Positions 53,091-64,000 of a DNA stretch of 64,000 bases are shown one piece after another. Both the position numbers and the translations under genes were made by a program. The stretch covers positions 32,627,661-32,691,660 of the forward strand of contig OX104127.1 of NCBI GenBank assembly GCA_944470555.2. Direction: 5' to 3'. The notes beneath the pieces are model-generated. The model worked only from the letters and a program-made list of their open reading frames with translations, did not search any database and was not told the DNA's origin. This stretch comes from Heterobilharzia americana (lineage: Eukaryota; Platyhelminthes; Trematoda; Strigeidida; Schistosomatidae). How positions within the stretch are numbered: position 1 is the first letter of the stretch; every line of letters starts with the position of its first letter.

Positions 53091-53663
53091 ACACCGAATT
53101 TATAGATCGCTATGTGTGTGTATGAAAATAAATACTCCACCTTTTATTAAGCCATACACCCTTAGGCTTGTATCCTGGAAAGTCAGTAGCTCTAATTATT
53201 TCAGGACTGTAGCAGAAAAGACTAGTCTGCTCGTCCCCTCCTCAGTACAATTTTATTTGCCAAATTTCTGAATTACGGATTTTTCGCCACCAATTCCGAT
53301 AGAGTAGAAAAAGGAAAAGCCCGAAATTGGGTGCTCAAGCGCCACATACCTAACGCATACATCTAAAGACGGTCATATATTTGCCTTTGTAAACTACAGG
53401 TGGGCTTAACTCAAAAATAACTTCTCACCAACCACGTGTAATTGCATGCAGCAGGCAATGAGCTATACATATCGTGGAGGTAATTATTCTATCTGGTTGT
53501 CCAAGCGTTGCTAGATGCAGCGAGTTTTGAATCCGTAGTCCACTGGTTTAAAGTTAGCTGCCAATGAACAATGAAACAGTTCGACACCCAGAGTGAAGTA
53601 GGTGTGTTGTTATGACACTGTCGGAGACGAACTGTGTTGCTTGGATTTTATGTGGAGATAATA
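53091..53663 (+). repeat. Segment A, first copy (array-flanking direct repeat)
   Basis: It lacks clear TG...CA ends and no primer-binding site follows, so it is not an ordinary LTR despite its LTR-like position. It ends next to an ATA/AAC-rich stretch. Confidence 0.7.
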
Positions 53664-54075
53664 ATAATAACAACAAACAACTGGAGCGACGTAGCCGAAC
53701 CTTATTTTGAGGATTTGGCTTATTCTTTTGCGGGAAGAGCCGGAGAATCTCAATCAGAGCACTGTTTGCCAGCACGACGCAACCTGATAAACGGCGAAAC
53801 GGAGAATTCTGGCACAATTCAAAAATTGCATTGTAGGTGTTGAGAGGTACCGATTGTTCGACTGGTGGTCAGCCAGCACTGTTCTCAAAAGTGTATCTCT
53901 TGGCATGATTCCCATTATCCCTTGTGGTGTCCAAGGGTATTAAGTGTGCTAGATGGCGAAAGAAGATCGGTAGGCAGAGATTTCGTTCACCGTTTCGTTT
54001 GTCAAGTTGACTATAATTATCAAAATACGATTCTTCCGGCCAGAAAGCAGTGTCATGTCTAGAACGGGTTTCGAA
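53664..54075 (+). pseudogene. BEL/Pao Gag remnant in tandem unit 1
   Basis: NWSDVAEPYFEDLAYSFAGR, then GTIQKLHCRC and, in the next frame, CSQKCISWHDSHYPLW...GERRSVGRDFVHRFVC. It corresponds to the end of BEL Gag and its cysteine-rich part. The homologous sequence at 51690-52000 is less deleted but more diverged. Frameshifts are present. It begins only about 17 bp after segment A. Confidence 0.6.
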
Positions 54076-54499
54076 TCAAATGGAATTATGTGACAGCACC
54101 TTTTCAGAATATTGCGCCTTGCTTTCTAGAGTTAGGCGTGGCCGAGGATATCAAGACATGAATAATTTAGGGGTATTCGTGTTAAATCCACGTGATATCC
54201 ACGGCACTTCCTAACTACACGAACGGTGCAGTGCTTAAGGAACTGTTTCATCTAACGTCTGGGCTAGACTAGCATCTTAATCTGAATTACATAAATAGCA
54301 TGTATAACGCATGCTGCATGTCACAATTACTGCCTGTAATGCATACGGCTAAAAGCCCAATTGAAACGAGAGGATTGGAGTACGTTAAAATTCAAACGCC
54401 CGAAATTCCAACTGAACCACGATAGGAACACACTATTGCTAACGCGGCGCCGAAAATCTTCAGATGAAGTTTTGGCAGTTCAATCAACGATACCTAACT

Positions 54500-56080
54500 A
54501 ATTCTGGAACAGCTTTCTGGAGCCACACCTAGCATTCAGAATCATGGTATTGTGCCCTTACTCCAAAATGATATCATCGACTTAGAAAGGATTCGTAAGC
54601 AGATGACTGAATCTGTCTGAAAGGTTGAGGCGTTGTTCCTACATCCTCTAAAATTGCAAGGTGTAGTGAAGTCTGATGGTGAGAAACAGTAATCCAAACA
54701 ACTCCTAAAACCAGCTACCGTATATCACGGTTTTGGCACGTCAAAGAGACAAAAAATAAGACTGAGATCTGGGGATCAGCAGGATAGATGTTAATCGAAA
54801 ATTCTACCGCTTGGCAGCCTAGCAATCTCAAATTCCACTCTTGTTCGAATGAATTCCAACTACTTCAGTGGAATCCCTGGAATACAAACTTGAAACCAAT
54901 TGAATAAGGACTAATTCGTCGACTTTTCTAAGCAGAATAATGTTTACTTCCTGGTTTTCTTGTGTTTAGATTGGCAAACAGGGGACCTCTTGCTTCATTG
55001 TTCAGGGAAAAGAAGTATCTGAAAATTTATTCTAAAACCAGTCGGGGCTTAGTTGAGGCGTTGAATCGTGCTAGTCACAACTGCCTTGCTGATATATAAA
55101 AATTAACCGGGATTCGACGTCTGCTCATTGATTGGTTGCCTTCATATGTACGAAGCCATCCATTCAGAGCTCGGGGGGGGGGTGGGGTTTCTGTGTCCGA
55201 AGAAATAGAATATCCTAGTGGTGTTCCCCGAGGTACAGTACTTGGGCCTCCCCTTTTTCTGATATAAATAAACGACTTGCCCCAGTGGGTTTTTTCCGAG
55301 ATCCTTCTTTTACATGACATGAAACTATGGAGAGAAATCAAAAGTGAGGAAGACTGCTTCTCTACAGGAAGACTTAGCTTCACAGCTGGGCAGTCAACAG
55401 CGGGCTTGCATATAATCCTGAGAAATGCAAGGTGATGCACGCAAAATACGATGCATCTCGTGTACATAACCCCAACGAAATGAAGATTGAAGCGTCGCTG
55501 ACAGAGAGAGATTGAGGCGCTTTGGTCCCTCAAAACTTAAAATCCTATGCCTACTGTGAAAGAAACCCATTTCGTGGAAACTTGGCATCGGTAACTTCCG
55601 GACGAATTTTTGGATAGTTTGACCGTAGAAGTTTCCACCAAACTTTATACAGCTTCATACGTCCTCAACTGGAGTTTAAGGCCGTCGTTTTCTCCCTTTC
55701 TCCCCTGAAGGACAGGTTAAGCTTGGAATGCATTCAGAGGCGCTTGTCAAAATCTGTCACAGGACTTTGGTCTAGAACATACGAAGAACTAATGGTCGTG
55801 CTGGATCTGTATCCTCTGGAAAATAGGAGGCTAAGACGAGGCTTGGTCATGACTAGCAACATTCTGAGCACGCGTGGCCACCTACTGCGTCACTTATTAA
55901 ATCTTACCCGTACCGCTAATTTTGGATTACACACAGAAACTAAGCTTGGAACATAGCAGGTTAGATATCAAGCACAACTTCTATTCCCTAAGAGTTGTTA
56001 AATCCTGGAATTCTCTTCCTGTAGATGTGATCTGGGCAACTTCGTCTGAATCCTTCAAATGCCGACTGGATGCTTAATTG
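54500..56080 (+). pseudogene. CR1-like LINE RT remnant 1 in tandem unit 1
   Basis: IVPLLQNDIIDLERIRKQMT is near 54560. The RT follows: GIRRLLIDWLPSYVRSHPFR (about 55110), EYPSGVPRGTVLGPPLFLI (55190-55265), INDLPQWVF. The C-terminal part is LSLECIQRRLSKSVTGL (55715 on), LDLYPLENRRLRRGLVMTSN, then NFYSLRVVKSWNSLPVDV and SESFKCRLDA (55980-56077). Catalytic YADD is replaced by sequence around LLHDMKLW. This is the CR1-type motif order. Stops and shifts make it dead. Confidence 0.7.
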
Positions 56081-56529
56081 ACATGTAACTAGGATCTGCT
56101 CAAAACTAAATGAATTTTCACATTTTAACGGTCACGTTTTCCTCTTTCTTTACTTGTACACAGGTAGACAAGCACGGAAAGTAGTGACCCACAGATTTTG
56201 GAAGCGAAGCCAGTTAAGCGTAAGCTTCTTCATCAACAAACATTCGAATTGTTTGAGCAAAGAAAGAAGGCGGCCTAATTAATTCTTGCGCTACCATTGT
56301 TGTTGTAATTCTGTAAGTCAGTGAGTTTAGCTGTATTTGACTTGTAGTGGACGTTTTTAATCCTAAATTAGGCCCTTAGTATTCGTTAATTGACTTTTAA
56401 ATGTAGAGCTGACTGGTTTGATGTACATCTGGATATAATAAAAAGCCATGTCTTGGTGCACTTAATTTGCTGAATGGTTCCTTTTCATATCGAAGCATTT
56501 CCCGCAATACTTTAACATTTTGTTTCAGT

Positions 56530-57560
56530 CAATCAACTCAGTTTTACTGAGATATTGCATTGGGGGAAAATTGAGGTCTTTCAACGTGAAGTACATTTTA
56601 TTTATCTTGACCTGGCTTAAGCACTTTACAGTCTTCCACCGCCAGTCCTGCTTCACAAGATTGTGTCAGCCGGCATAAATGAACCTCTACTCTCCTAGTT
56701 CAAAGTATTCCTAGAGGGCAGTTAGTTTTTTATCAAGATAAACTGAATACGGTTAGAGGGAAGACTATCGACGTCGGGGGTATCCAAAAACGTTATCCTG
56801 GGACCACTTCTTTTTATTCTCTTCACCTACAATCTGCCACACAAAATCTCCTCAGCAACTTCAAAATTGGGCATGGGAAAACGGTTAAGGCTTCAGTCTG
56901 ATAAAGAGCAAACTAACGCACATCAGTGCTTGTGAAACCCAAACCGATGAATTCCAATTCAAGTTAAGCAACTATGGTATCATCGTAGTATCTACGGTAA
57001 AAATTGTAGGGCTTAACTCCTTAGACGCCCTGAAAACCAGCCCCAAGTATAAAGAAATGGCAACAAGAGCAAACGCCACTTTGCGCTTTTGTGTAGACAG
57101 TTTAGTGCTCTCACCCTTGAACTGATTTCAAGTCTTACATACGGCCGCTCCTAGAGGCCTTCAATACGTTGGTACCCGAACACACAAGGAAGATTTCAAT
57201 CTGCTTTAGAAAAATTTAAAGGTCTGTAACAGAATAAATAAAGGGACTAAAGGGTGAAGTATGCTCTAAAAATGAAACACCTAAACCTGTTCCCTTTGGA
57301 GTGACCTCCTTATATGACCTACGAGATAATCCATGAAGCAAACCACGCAAACAAAGTAACCTTGCTCGCAACACAGTGGTCATATTGAAACCCCATTAAG
57401 ATAGCACATCAGACAGCAAAACTGAAGTTTAACTTTTTCACTTCGAGGGTCTGTGCTTGTAGAATGCCTTGATGCAGGATGTAGTCACAGCTCCCTCAGT
57501 AGACTTATTCAGAAGACGGTTAGATAGGTGTCATTTTTCATGGTTTACCACAGTCGCACT
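56530..57560 (+). pseudogene. CR1-like LINE RT remnant 2 in tandem unit 1
   Basis: A second, different CR1-type RT follows the first: YLDLA.A near 56605, PVLLHKIVSAGINEPLLS (56645), GVSKNVILGPLLFILFTYNL (56775-56835), TSPKYKEMATRANATLRFC (57040-57095). The tail is MKHLNLFPLE (57270), FNFFTSRVCA and VDLFRRRLDR-like (57510). It is heavily mutated. Confidence 0.6.
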
Positions 57561-58065
57561 CGGGAAATTAACCTCATTAGCCCTATCTACTTTGTTTCTA
57601 AATTCCACATAATATCTCTCTTTTTGATACACCTGCATTATTTACTAACTCTTCTATAGCAACTAGACTCAAACTATCTACTTATACCTTTCTAGTAATT
57701 CCCATATACCTTCTCCCACTATCTTGATATTCTTATTCAGGCACCTACACAAATACGAGTTATCCCACAAACCTAATCTTCCCAGCAACTTGCAGCTCCC
57801 TAATCACTCCAAAAATAATAGTTACTAACCCATAGAAGCATTCACCTCACCGGAACGAAGAGCACGGAAGAGATTTCCGTGCTCATTACAGGAGAAAACC
57901 AAACCACACTAACCAGTCCCCAATGAATAGATGCGAGAGATCACAAACTAACAGTTTTCTATGCTCGTACTATCAACGTTGCATCCTTTTGAATGTTCGG
58001 AGAAAAATTTGCTTCATCATCTCCTCATCCTACTTTAGATCACAGAAATCAATCATAAAAAATCT

Positions 58066-58638
58066 ACACCGAATTTATAGATCGCTATGTGTGTGTATGA
58101 AAATAAATACTCCACCTTTTATTAAGCCATACACCCTTAGGCTTGTATCCTGGAAAGTCAGTAGCTCTAATTATTTCAGGACTGTAGCAGAAAAGACTAG
58201 TCTGCTCGTCCCCTCCTCAGTACAATTTTATTTGCCAAATTTCTGAATTACGGATTTTTCGCCACCAATTCCGATAGAGTAGAAAAAGGAAAAGCCCGAA
58301 ATTGGGTGCTCAAGCGCCACATACCTAACGCATACATCTAAAGACGGTCATATATTTGCCTTTGTAAACTACAGGTGGGCTTAACTCAAAAATAACTTCT
58401 CACCAACCACGTGTAATTGCATGCAGCAGGCAATGAGCTATACATATCGTGGAGGTAATTATTCTATCTGGTTGTCCAAGCGTTGCTAGATGCAGCGAGT
58501 TTTGAATCCGTAGTCCACTGGTTTAAAGTTAGCTGCCAATGAACAATGAAACAGTTCGACACCCAGAGTGAAGTAGGTGTGTTGTTATGACACTGTCGGA
58601 GACGAACTGTGTTGCTTGGATTTTATGTGGAGATAATA
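58066..58638 (+). repeat. Segment A, second copy
   Basis: Same sequence as 53091-53663; it joins the two B segments. Confidence 0.85.
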
Positions 58639-59050
58639 ATAATAACAACAAACAACTGGAGCGACGTAGCCGAACCTTATTTTGAGGATTTGGCTTATTC
58701 TTTTGCGGGAAGAGCCGGAGAATCTCAATCAGAGCACTGTTTGCCAGCACGACGCAACCTGATAAACGGCGAAACGGAGAATTCTGGCACAATTCAAAAA
58801 TTGCATTGTAGGTGTTGAGAGGTACCGATTGTTCGACTGGTGGTCAGCCAGCACTGTTCTCAAAAGTGTATCTCTTGGCATGATTCCCATTATCCCTTGT
58901 GGTGTCCAAGGGTATTAAGTGTGCTAGATGGCGAAAGAAGATCGGTAGGCAGAGATTTCGTTCACCGTTTCGTTTGTCAAGTTGACTATAATTATCAAAA
59001 TACGATTCTTCCGGCCAGAAAGCAGTGTCATGTCTAGAACGGGTTTCGAA
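58639..59050 (+). pseudogene. BEL/Pao Gag remnant in tandem unit 2
   Basis: Identical to 53664-54075, offset 4,975 bp. Confidence 0.6.
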
Positions 59051-59474
59051 TCAAATGGAATTATGTGACAGCACCTTTTCAGAATATTGCGCCTTGCTTT
59101 CTAGAGTTAGGCGTGGCCGAGGATATCAAGACATGAATAATTTAGGGGTATTCGTGTTAAATCCACGTGATATCCACGGCACTTCCTAACTACACGAACG
59201 GTGCAGTGCTTAAGGAACTGTTTCATCTAACGTCTGGGCTAGACTAGCATCTTAATCTGAATTACATAAATAGCATGTATAACGCATGCTGCATGTCACA
59301 ATTACTGCCTGTAATGCATACGGCTAAAAGCCCAATTGAAACGAGAGGATTGGAGTACGTTAAAATTCAAACGCCCGAAATTCCAACTGAACCACGATAG
59401 GAACACACTATTGCTAACGCGGCGCCGAAAATCTTCAGATGAAGTTTTGGCAGTTCAATCAACGATACCTAACT

Positions 59475-61055
59475 AATTCTGGAACAGCTTTCTGGAGCCA
59501 CACCTAGCATTCAGAATCATGGTATTGTGCCCTTACTCCAAAATGATATCATCGACTTAGAAAGGATTCGTAAGCAGATGACTGAATCTGTCTGAAAGGT
59601 TGAGGCGTTGTTCCTACATCCTCTAAAATTGCAAGGTGTAGTGAAGTCTGATGGTGAGAAACAGTAATCCAAACAACTCCTAAAACCAGCTACCGTATAT
59701 CACGGTTTTGGCACGTCAAAGAGACAAAAAATAAGACTGAGATCTGGGGATCAGCAGGATAGATGTTAATCGAAAATTCTACCGCTTGGCAGCCTAGCAA
59801 TCTCAAATTCCACTCTTGTTCGAATGAATTCCAACTACTTCAGTGGAATCCCTGGAATACAAACTTGAAACCAATTGAATAAGGACTAATTCGTCGACTT
59901 TTCTAAGCAGAATAATGTTTACTTCCTGGTTTTCTTGTGTTTAGATTGGCAAACAGGGGACCTCTTGCTTCATTGTTCAGGGAAAAGAAGTATCTGAAAA
60001 TTTATTCTAAAACCAGTCGGGGCTTAGTTGAGGCGTTGAATCGTGCTAGTCACAACTGCCTTGCTGATATATAAAAATTAACCGGGATTCGACGTCTGCT
60101 CATTGATTGGTTGCCTTCATATGTACGAAGCCATCCATTCAGAGCTCGGGGGGGGGGTGGGGTTTCTGTGTCCGAAGAAATAGAATATCCTAGTGGTGTT
60201 CCCCGAGGTACAGTACTTGGGCCTCCCCTTTTTCTGATATAAATAAACGACTTGCCCCAGTGGGTTTTTTCCGAGATCCTTCTTTTACATGACATGAAAC
60301 TATGGAGAGAAATCAAAAGTGAGGAAGACTGCTTCTCTACAGGAAGACTTAGCTTCACAGCTGGGCAGTCAACAGCGGGCTTGCATATAATCCTGAGAAA
60401 TGCAAGGTGATGCACGCAAAATACGATGCATCTCGTGTACATAACCCCAACGAAATGAAGATTGAAGCGTCGCTGACAGAGAGAGATTGAGGCGCTTTGG
60501 TCCCTCAAAACTTAAAATCCTATGCCTACTGTGAAAGAAACCCATTTCGTGGAAACTTGGCATCGGTAACTTCCGGACGAATTTTTGGATAGTTTGACCG
60601 TAGAAGTTTCCACCAAACTTTATACAGCTTCATACGTCCTCAACTGGAGTTTAAGGCCGTCGTTTTCTCCCTTTCTCCCCTGAAGGACAGGTTAAGCTTG
60701 GAATGCATTCAGAGGCGCTTGTCAAAATCTGTCACAGGACTTTGGTCTAGAACATACGAAGAACTAATGGTCGTGCTGGATCTGTATCCTCTGGAAAATA
60801 GGAGGCTAAGACGAGGCTTGGTCATGACTAGCAACATTCTGAGCACGCGTGGCCACCTACTGCGTCACTTATTAAATCTTACCCGTACCGCTAATTTTGG
60901 ATTACACACAGAAACTAAGCTTGGAACATAGCAGGTTAGATATCAAGCACAACTTCTATTCCCTAAGAGTTGTTAAATCCTGGAATTCTCTTCCTGTAGA
61001 TGTGATCTGGGCAACTTCGTCTGAATCCTTCAAATGCCGACTGGATGCTTAATTG
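59475..61055 (+). pseudogene. CR1-like LINE RT remnant 1 in tandem unit 2
   Basis: Identical to 54500-56080, offset 4,975 bp, with the same frame breaks. Confidence 0.7.
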
Positions 61056-61504
61056 ACATGTAACTAGGATCTGCTCAAAACTAAATGAATTTTCACATTT
61101 TAACGGTCACGTTTTCCTCTTTCTTTACTTGTACACAGGTAGACAAGCACGGAAAGTAGTGACCCACAGATTTTGGAAGCGAAGCCAGTTAAGCGTAAGC
61201 TTCTTCATCAACAAACATTCGAATTGTTTGAGCAAAGAAAGAAGGCGGCCTAATTAATTCTTGCGCTACCATTGTTGTTGTAATTCTGTAAGTCAGTGAG
61301 TTTAGCTGTATTTGACTTGTAGTGGACGTTTTTAATCCTAAATTAGGCCCTTAGTATTCGTTAATTGACTTTTAAATGTAGAGCTGACTGGTTTGATGTA
61401 CATCTGGATATAATAAAAAGCCATGTCTTGGTGCACTTAATTTGCTGAATGGTTCCTTTTCATATCGAAGCATTTCCCGCAATACTTTAACATTTTGTTT
61501 CAGT

Positions 61505-62535
61505 CAATCAACTCAGTTTTACTGAGATATTGCATTGGGGGAAAATTGAGGTCTTTCAACGTGAAGTACATTTTATTTATCTTGACCTGGCTTAAGCACT
61601 TTACAGTCTTCCACCGCCAGTCCTGCTTCACAAGATTGTGTCAGCCGGCATAAATGAACCTCTACTCTCCTAGTTCAAAGTATTCCTAGAGGGCAGTTAG
61701 TTTTTTATCAAGATAAACTGAATACGGTTAGAGGGAAGACTATCGACGTCGGGGGTATCCAAAAACGTTATCCTGGGACCACTTCTTTTTATTCTCTTCA
61801 CCTACAATCTGCCACACAAAATCTCCTCAGCAACTTCAAAATTGGGCATGGGAAAACGGTTAAGGCTTCAGTCTGATAAAGAGCAAACTAACGCACATCA
61901 GTGCTTGTGAAACCCAAACCGATGAATTCCAATTCAAGTTAAGCAACTATGGTATCATCGTAGTATCTACGGTAAAAATTGTAGGGCTTAACTCCTTAGA
62001 CGCCCTGAAAACCAGCCCCAAGTATAAAGAAATGGCAACAAGAGCAAACGCCACTTTGCGCTTTTGTGTAGACAGTTTAGTGCTCTCACCCTTGAACTGA
62101 TTTCAAGTCTTACATACGGCCGCTCCTAGAGGCCTTCAATACGTTGGTACCCGAACACACAAGGAAGATTTCAATCTGCTTTAGAAAAATTTAAAGGTCT
62201 GTAACAGAATAAATAAAGGGACTAAAGGGTGAAGTATGCTCTAAAAATGAAACACCTAAACCTGTTCCCTTTGGAGTGACCTCCTTATATGACCTACGAG
62301 ATAATCCATGAAGCAAACCACGCAAACAAAGTAACCTTGCTCGCAACACAGTGGTCATATTGAAACCCCATTAAGATAGCACATCAGACAGCAAAACTGA
62401 AGTTTAACTTTTTCACTTCGAGGGTCTGTGCTTGTAGAATGCCTTGATGCAGGATGTAGTCACAGCTCCCTCAGTAGACTTATTCAGAAGACGGTTAGAT
62501 AGGTGTCATTTTTCATGGTTTACCACAGTCGCACT
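61505..62535 (+). pseudogene. CR1-like LINE RT remnant 2 in tandem unit 2
   Basis: Identical to 56530-57560, offset 4,975 bp. Confidence 0.6.
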
Positions 62536-63040
62536 CGGGAAATTAACCTCATTAGCCCTATCTACTTTGTTTCTAAATTCCACATAATATCTCTCTTTTT
62601 GATACACCTGCATTATTTACTAACTCTTCTATAGCAACTAGACTCAAACTATCTACTTATACCTTTCTAGTAATTCCCATATACCTTCTCCCACTATCTT
62701 GATATTCTTATTCAGGCACCTACACAAATACGAGTTATCCCACAAACCTAATCTTCCCAGCAACTTGCAGCTCCCTAATCACTCCAAAAATAATAGTTAC
62801 TAACCCATAGAAGCATTCACCTCACCGGAACGAAGAGCACGGAAGAGATTTCCGTGCTCATTACAGGAGAAAACCAAACCACACTAACCAGTCCCCAATG
62901 AATAGATGCGAGAGATCACAAACTAACAGTTTTCTATGCTCGTACTATCAACGTTGCATCCTTTTGAATGTTCGGAGAAAAATTTGCTTCATCATCTCCT
63001 CATCCTACTTTAGATCACAGAAATCAATCATAAAAAATCT

Positions 63041-63613
63041 ACACCGAATTTATAGATCGCTATGTGTGTGTATGAAAATAAATACTCCACCTTTTATTAA
63101 GCCATACACCCTTAGGCTTGTATCCTGGAAAGTCAGTAGCTCTAATTATTTCAGGACTGTAGCAGAAAAGACTAGTCTGCTCGTCCCCTCCTCAGTACAA
63201 TTTTATTTGCCAAATTTCTGAATTACGGATTTTTCGCCACCAATTCCGATAGAGTAGAAAAAGGAAAAGCCCGAAATTGGGTGCTCAAGCGCCACATACC
63301 TAACGCATACATCTAAAGACGGTCATATATTTGCCTTTGTAAACTACAGGTGGGCTTAACTCAAAAATAACTTCTCACCAACCACGTGTAATTGCATGCA
63401 GCAGGCAATGAGCTATACATATCGTGGAGGTAATTATTCTATCTGGTTGTCCAAGCGTTGCTAGATGCAGCGAGTTTTGAATCCGTAGTCCACTGGTTTA
63501 AAGTTAGCTGCCAATGAACAATGAAACAGTTCGACACCCAGAGTGAAGTAGGTGTGTTGTTATGACACTGTCGGAGACGAACTGTGTTGCTTGGATTTTA
63601 TGTGGAGATAATA
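63041..63613 (+). repeat. Segment A, third copy (right end of the array)
   Basis: Matches the other A copies until GTGGAGATAATA, after which the sequence changes completely. Confidence 0.85.
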
Positions 63614-63839
63614 CGGTCCCAACGAACGAATGTTATCACGGTTATCTACGAGTAGTTTCAATACACCCAATGAGGACACTTAATACTACTTTGAAGGAAT
63701 TCGTGACAAGGGTGTAGCATCCACTTGTGAATACACCACTTTTTATTACCAATCGGCAACTGCACGACCCGATTAATGGTTGATGTGCAGTCAGTTATCT
63801 TCGTTAAGTTGTTTTTGTGGTCGAAATACTGAGGGACGG

Positions 63840-64000
63840 TTGAACGCGTCTAGCTAGTCTCCGGTCACCCACTGTCCTTTAACATATTGATTGCAGCACT
63901 GAAATAGACCCTCCTACTCCTTCAGATTTCGACGAGGTTGTAAGTAACGTGAAGCGATGAAGAGCAGCAGGTCGAATCAGCTAGTATCAGAGGTATTTAA
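63840..64000 (+). mobile_element. Start of a third degenerate AP-endonuclease/RT LINE, cut by the window edge
   Basis: EIDPPTPSDFDEVVSNVKR, then RAAGR and SEVF, matches the block preceding RT in copies 1 and 2 (AISNLKRGKAAGPDG-like). Stops interrupt it. 63614-63839 is not recognised but may be upstream LINE sequence. Confidence 0.5.

Larger units (their letters stand above)
53091..63613 (+). repeat. Near-perfect tandem array A-B-A-B-A, 4,975-bp period
   Basis: Unit boundaries are about 53091, 58066 and 63041. Every open frame in the first unit recurs with the same sequence exactly 4,975 bp later, and the first about 573 bp (segment A) occurs a third time before the similarity ends at 63613. 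A is 53091-53663, 58066-58638 and 63041-63613; B is the about 4.4 kb between. No difference was noticed at any place compared, including a G10 run. Confidence 0.9.

Noticed and set aside
53091..53663. Segment A as an ordinary LTR of a complete BEL element
   Set aside because: No TG...CA ends, no primer-binding site, and Gag starts already truncated about 17 bp after it; pol of BEL type was not seen in B.
55075..55533. 152-codon minus-strand open frame (also at 60050-60508)
   Set aside because: It is the antisense shadow of the CR1-like RT on the plus strand.
1..64000. CRISPR arrays, bacterial operons, riboswitches
   Set aside because: The sequence is eukaryotic, intron-bearing and rich in metazoan retroelements; no regularly spaced short repeats were seen.

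Overview
The window looks like nuclear DNA of a blood fluke (Schistosoma or a close relative). The reasons are A+T-rich, intron-rich sequence and trematode-type repeats: tRNA-derived SINEs carrying hammerhead ribozyme cores, RTE-type LINEs of the SR2 kind, a second AP-endonuclease LINE family, CR1-like LINEs, a Penelope-like element, a Gypsy element of the CsRn1/Boudicca kind and BEL/Pao Gag remnants. No bacterial or organellar genes were seen. Assignments rest on motif reading, not on database searches.

The main host gene is on the minus strand from about 37.3 kb to beyond the left edge. Six exons were found by matching splice sites, reading phase and domain content: 36975-37287, 34325-34530, 26787-26975, 23429-23591, 18491-18631 and 1597-1766. 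Together they encode a signal sequence, two SRCR domains and the start and middle of a lysyl oxidase domain (the HYHS copper-site half and the GHKASFCLED segment with the quinone-forming lysine). The product is therefore a secreted lysyl oxidase-like (LOXL) enzyme that would cross-link extracellular matrix. One exon, carrying the WxWHxCH half of the copper site, should lie between 1.77 and 18.49 kb but was not recognised. The C-terminal exons are off the left edge.

The introns are full of dead retroelements. 2.8-3.2 kb, 3.95-4.2 kb, 4.6-4.75 kb, 9.1-9.3 kb and 20.7-20.9 kb hold SINEs. 4.86-7.0 kb and 13.85-17.1 kb hold copies of an AP-endonuclease/RT LINE on the plus strand. 8.66-8.95, 9.53-11.6 and 22.46-23.03 kb hold Penelope-like sequence. 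11.6-13.3, 21.75-22.46 and 27.57-30.88 kb hold SR2-like LINEs on the minus strand; the last is bounded by a 12-bp target-site duplication. 25.85-26.13 kb holds a CR1-like tail.

Upstream of the gene, 40.7-45.6 kb is a decayed minus-strand Gypsy element (gag, protease, RT, RNase H, integrase, putative 3' LTR). 47.4-47.64 kb has two head-to-head SINE copies, one with an excellent hammerhead core. Two orphan exon-like segments lie at 47.87-47.98 kb (minus) and 49.75-49.93 kb (plus). From 51.3 kb the window is BEL Gag and CR1 debris. From 53.09 to 63.61 kb it is a near-perfect tandem array, A-B-A-B-A, with a 4,975-bp period. The right edge enters another LINE of the AP-endonuclease/RT family.
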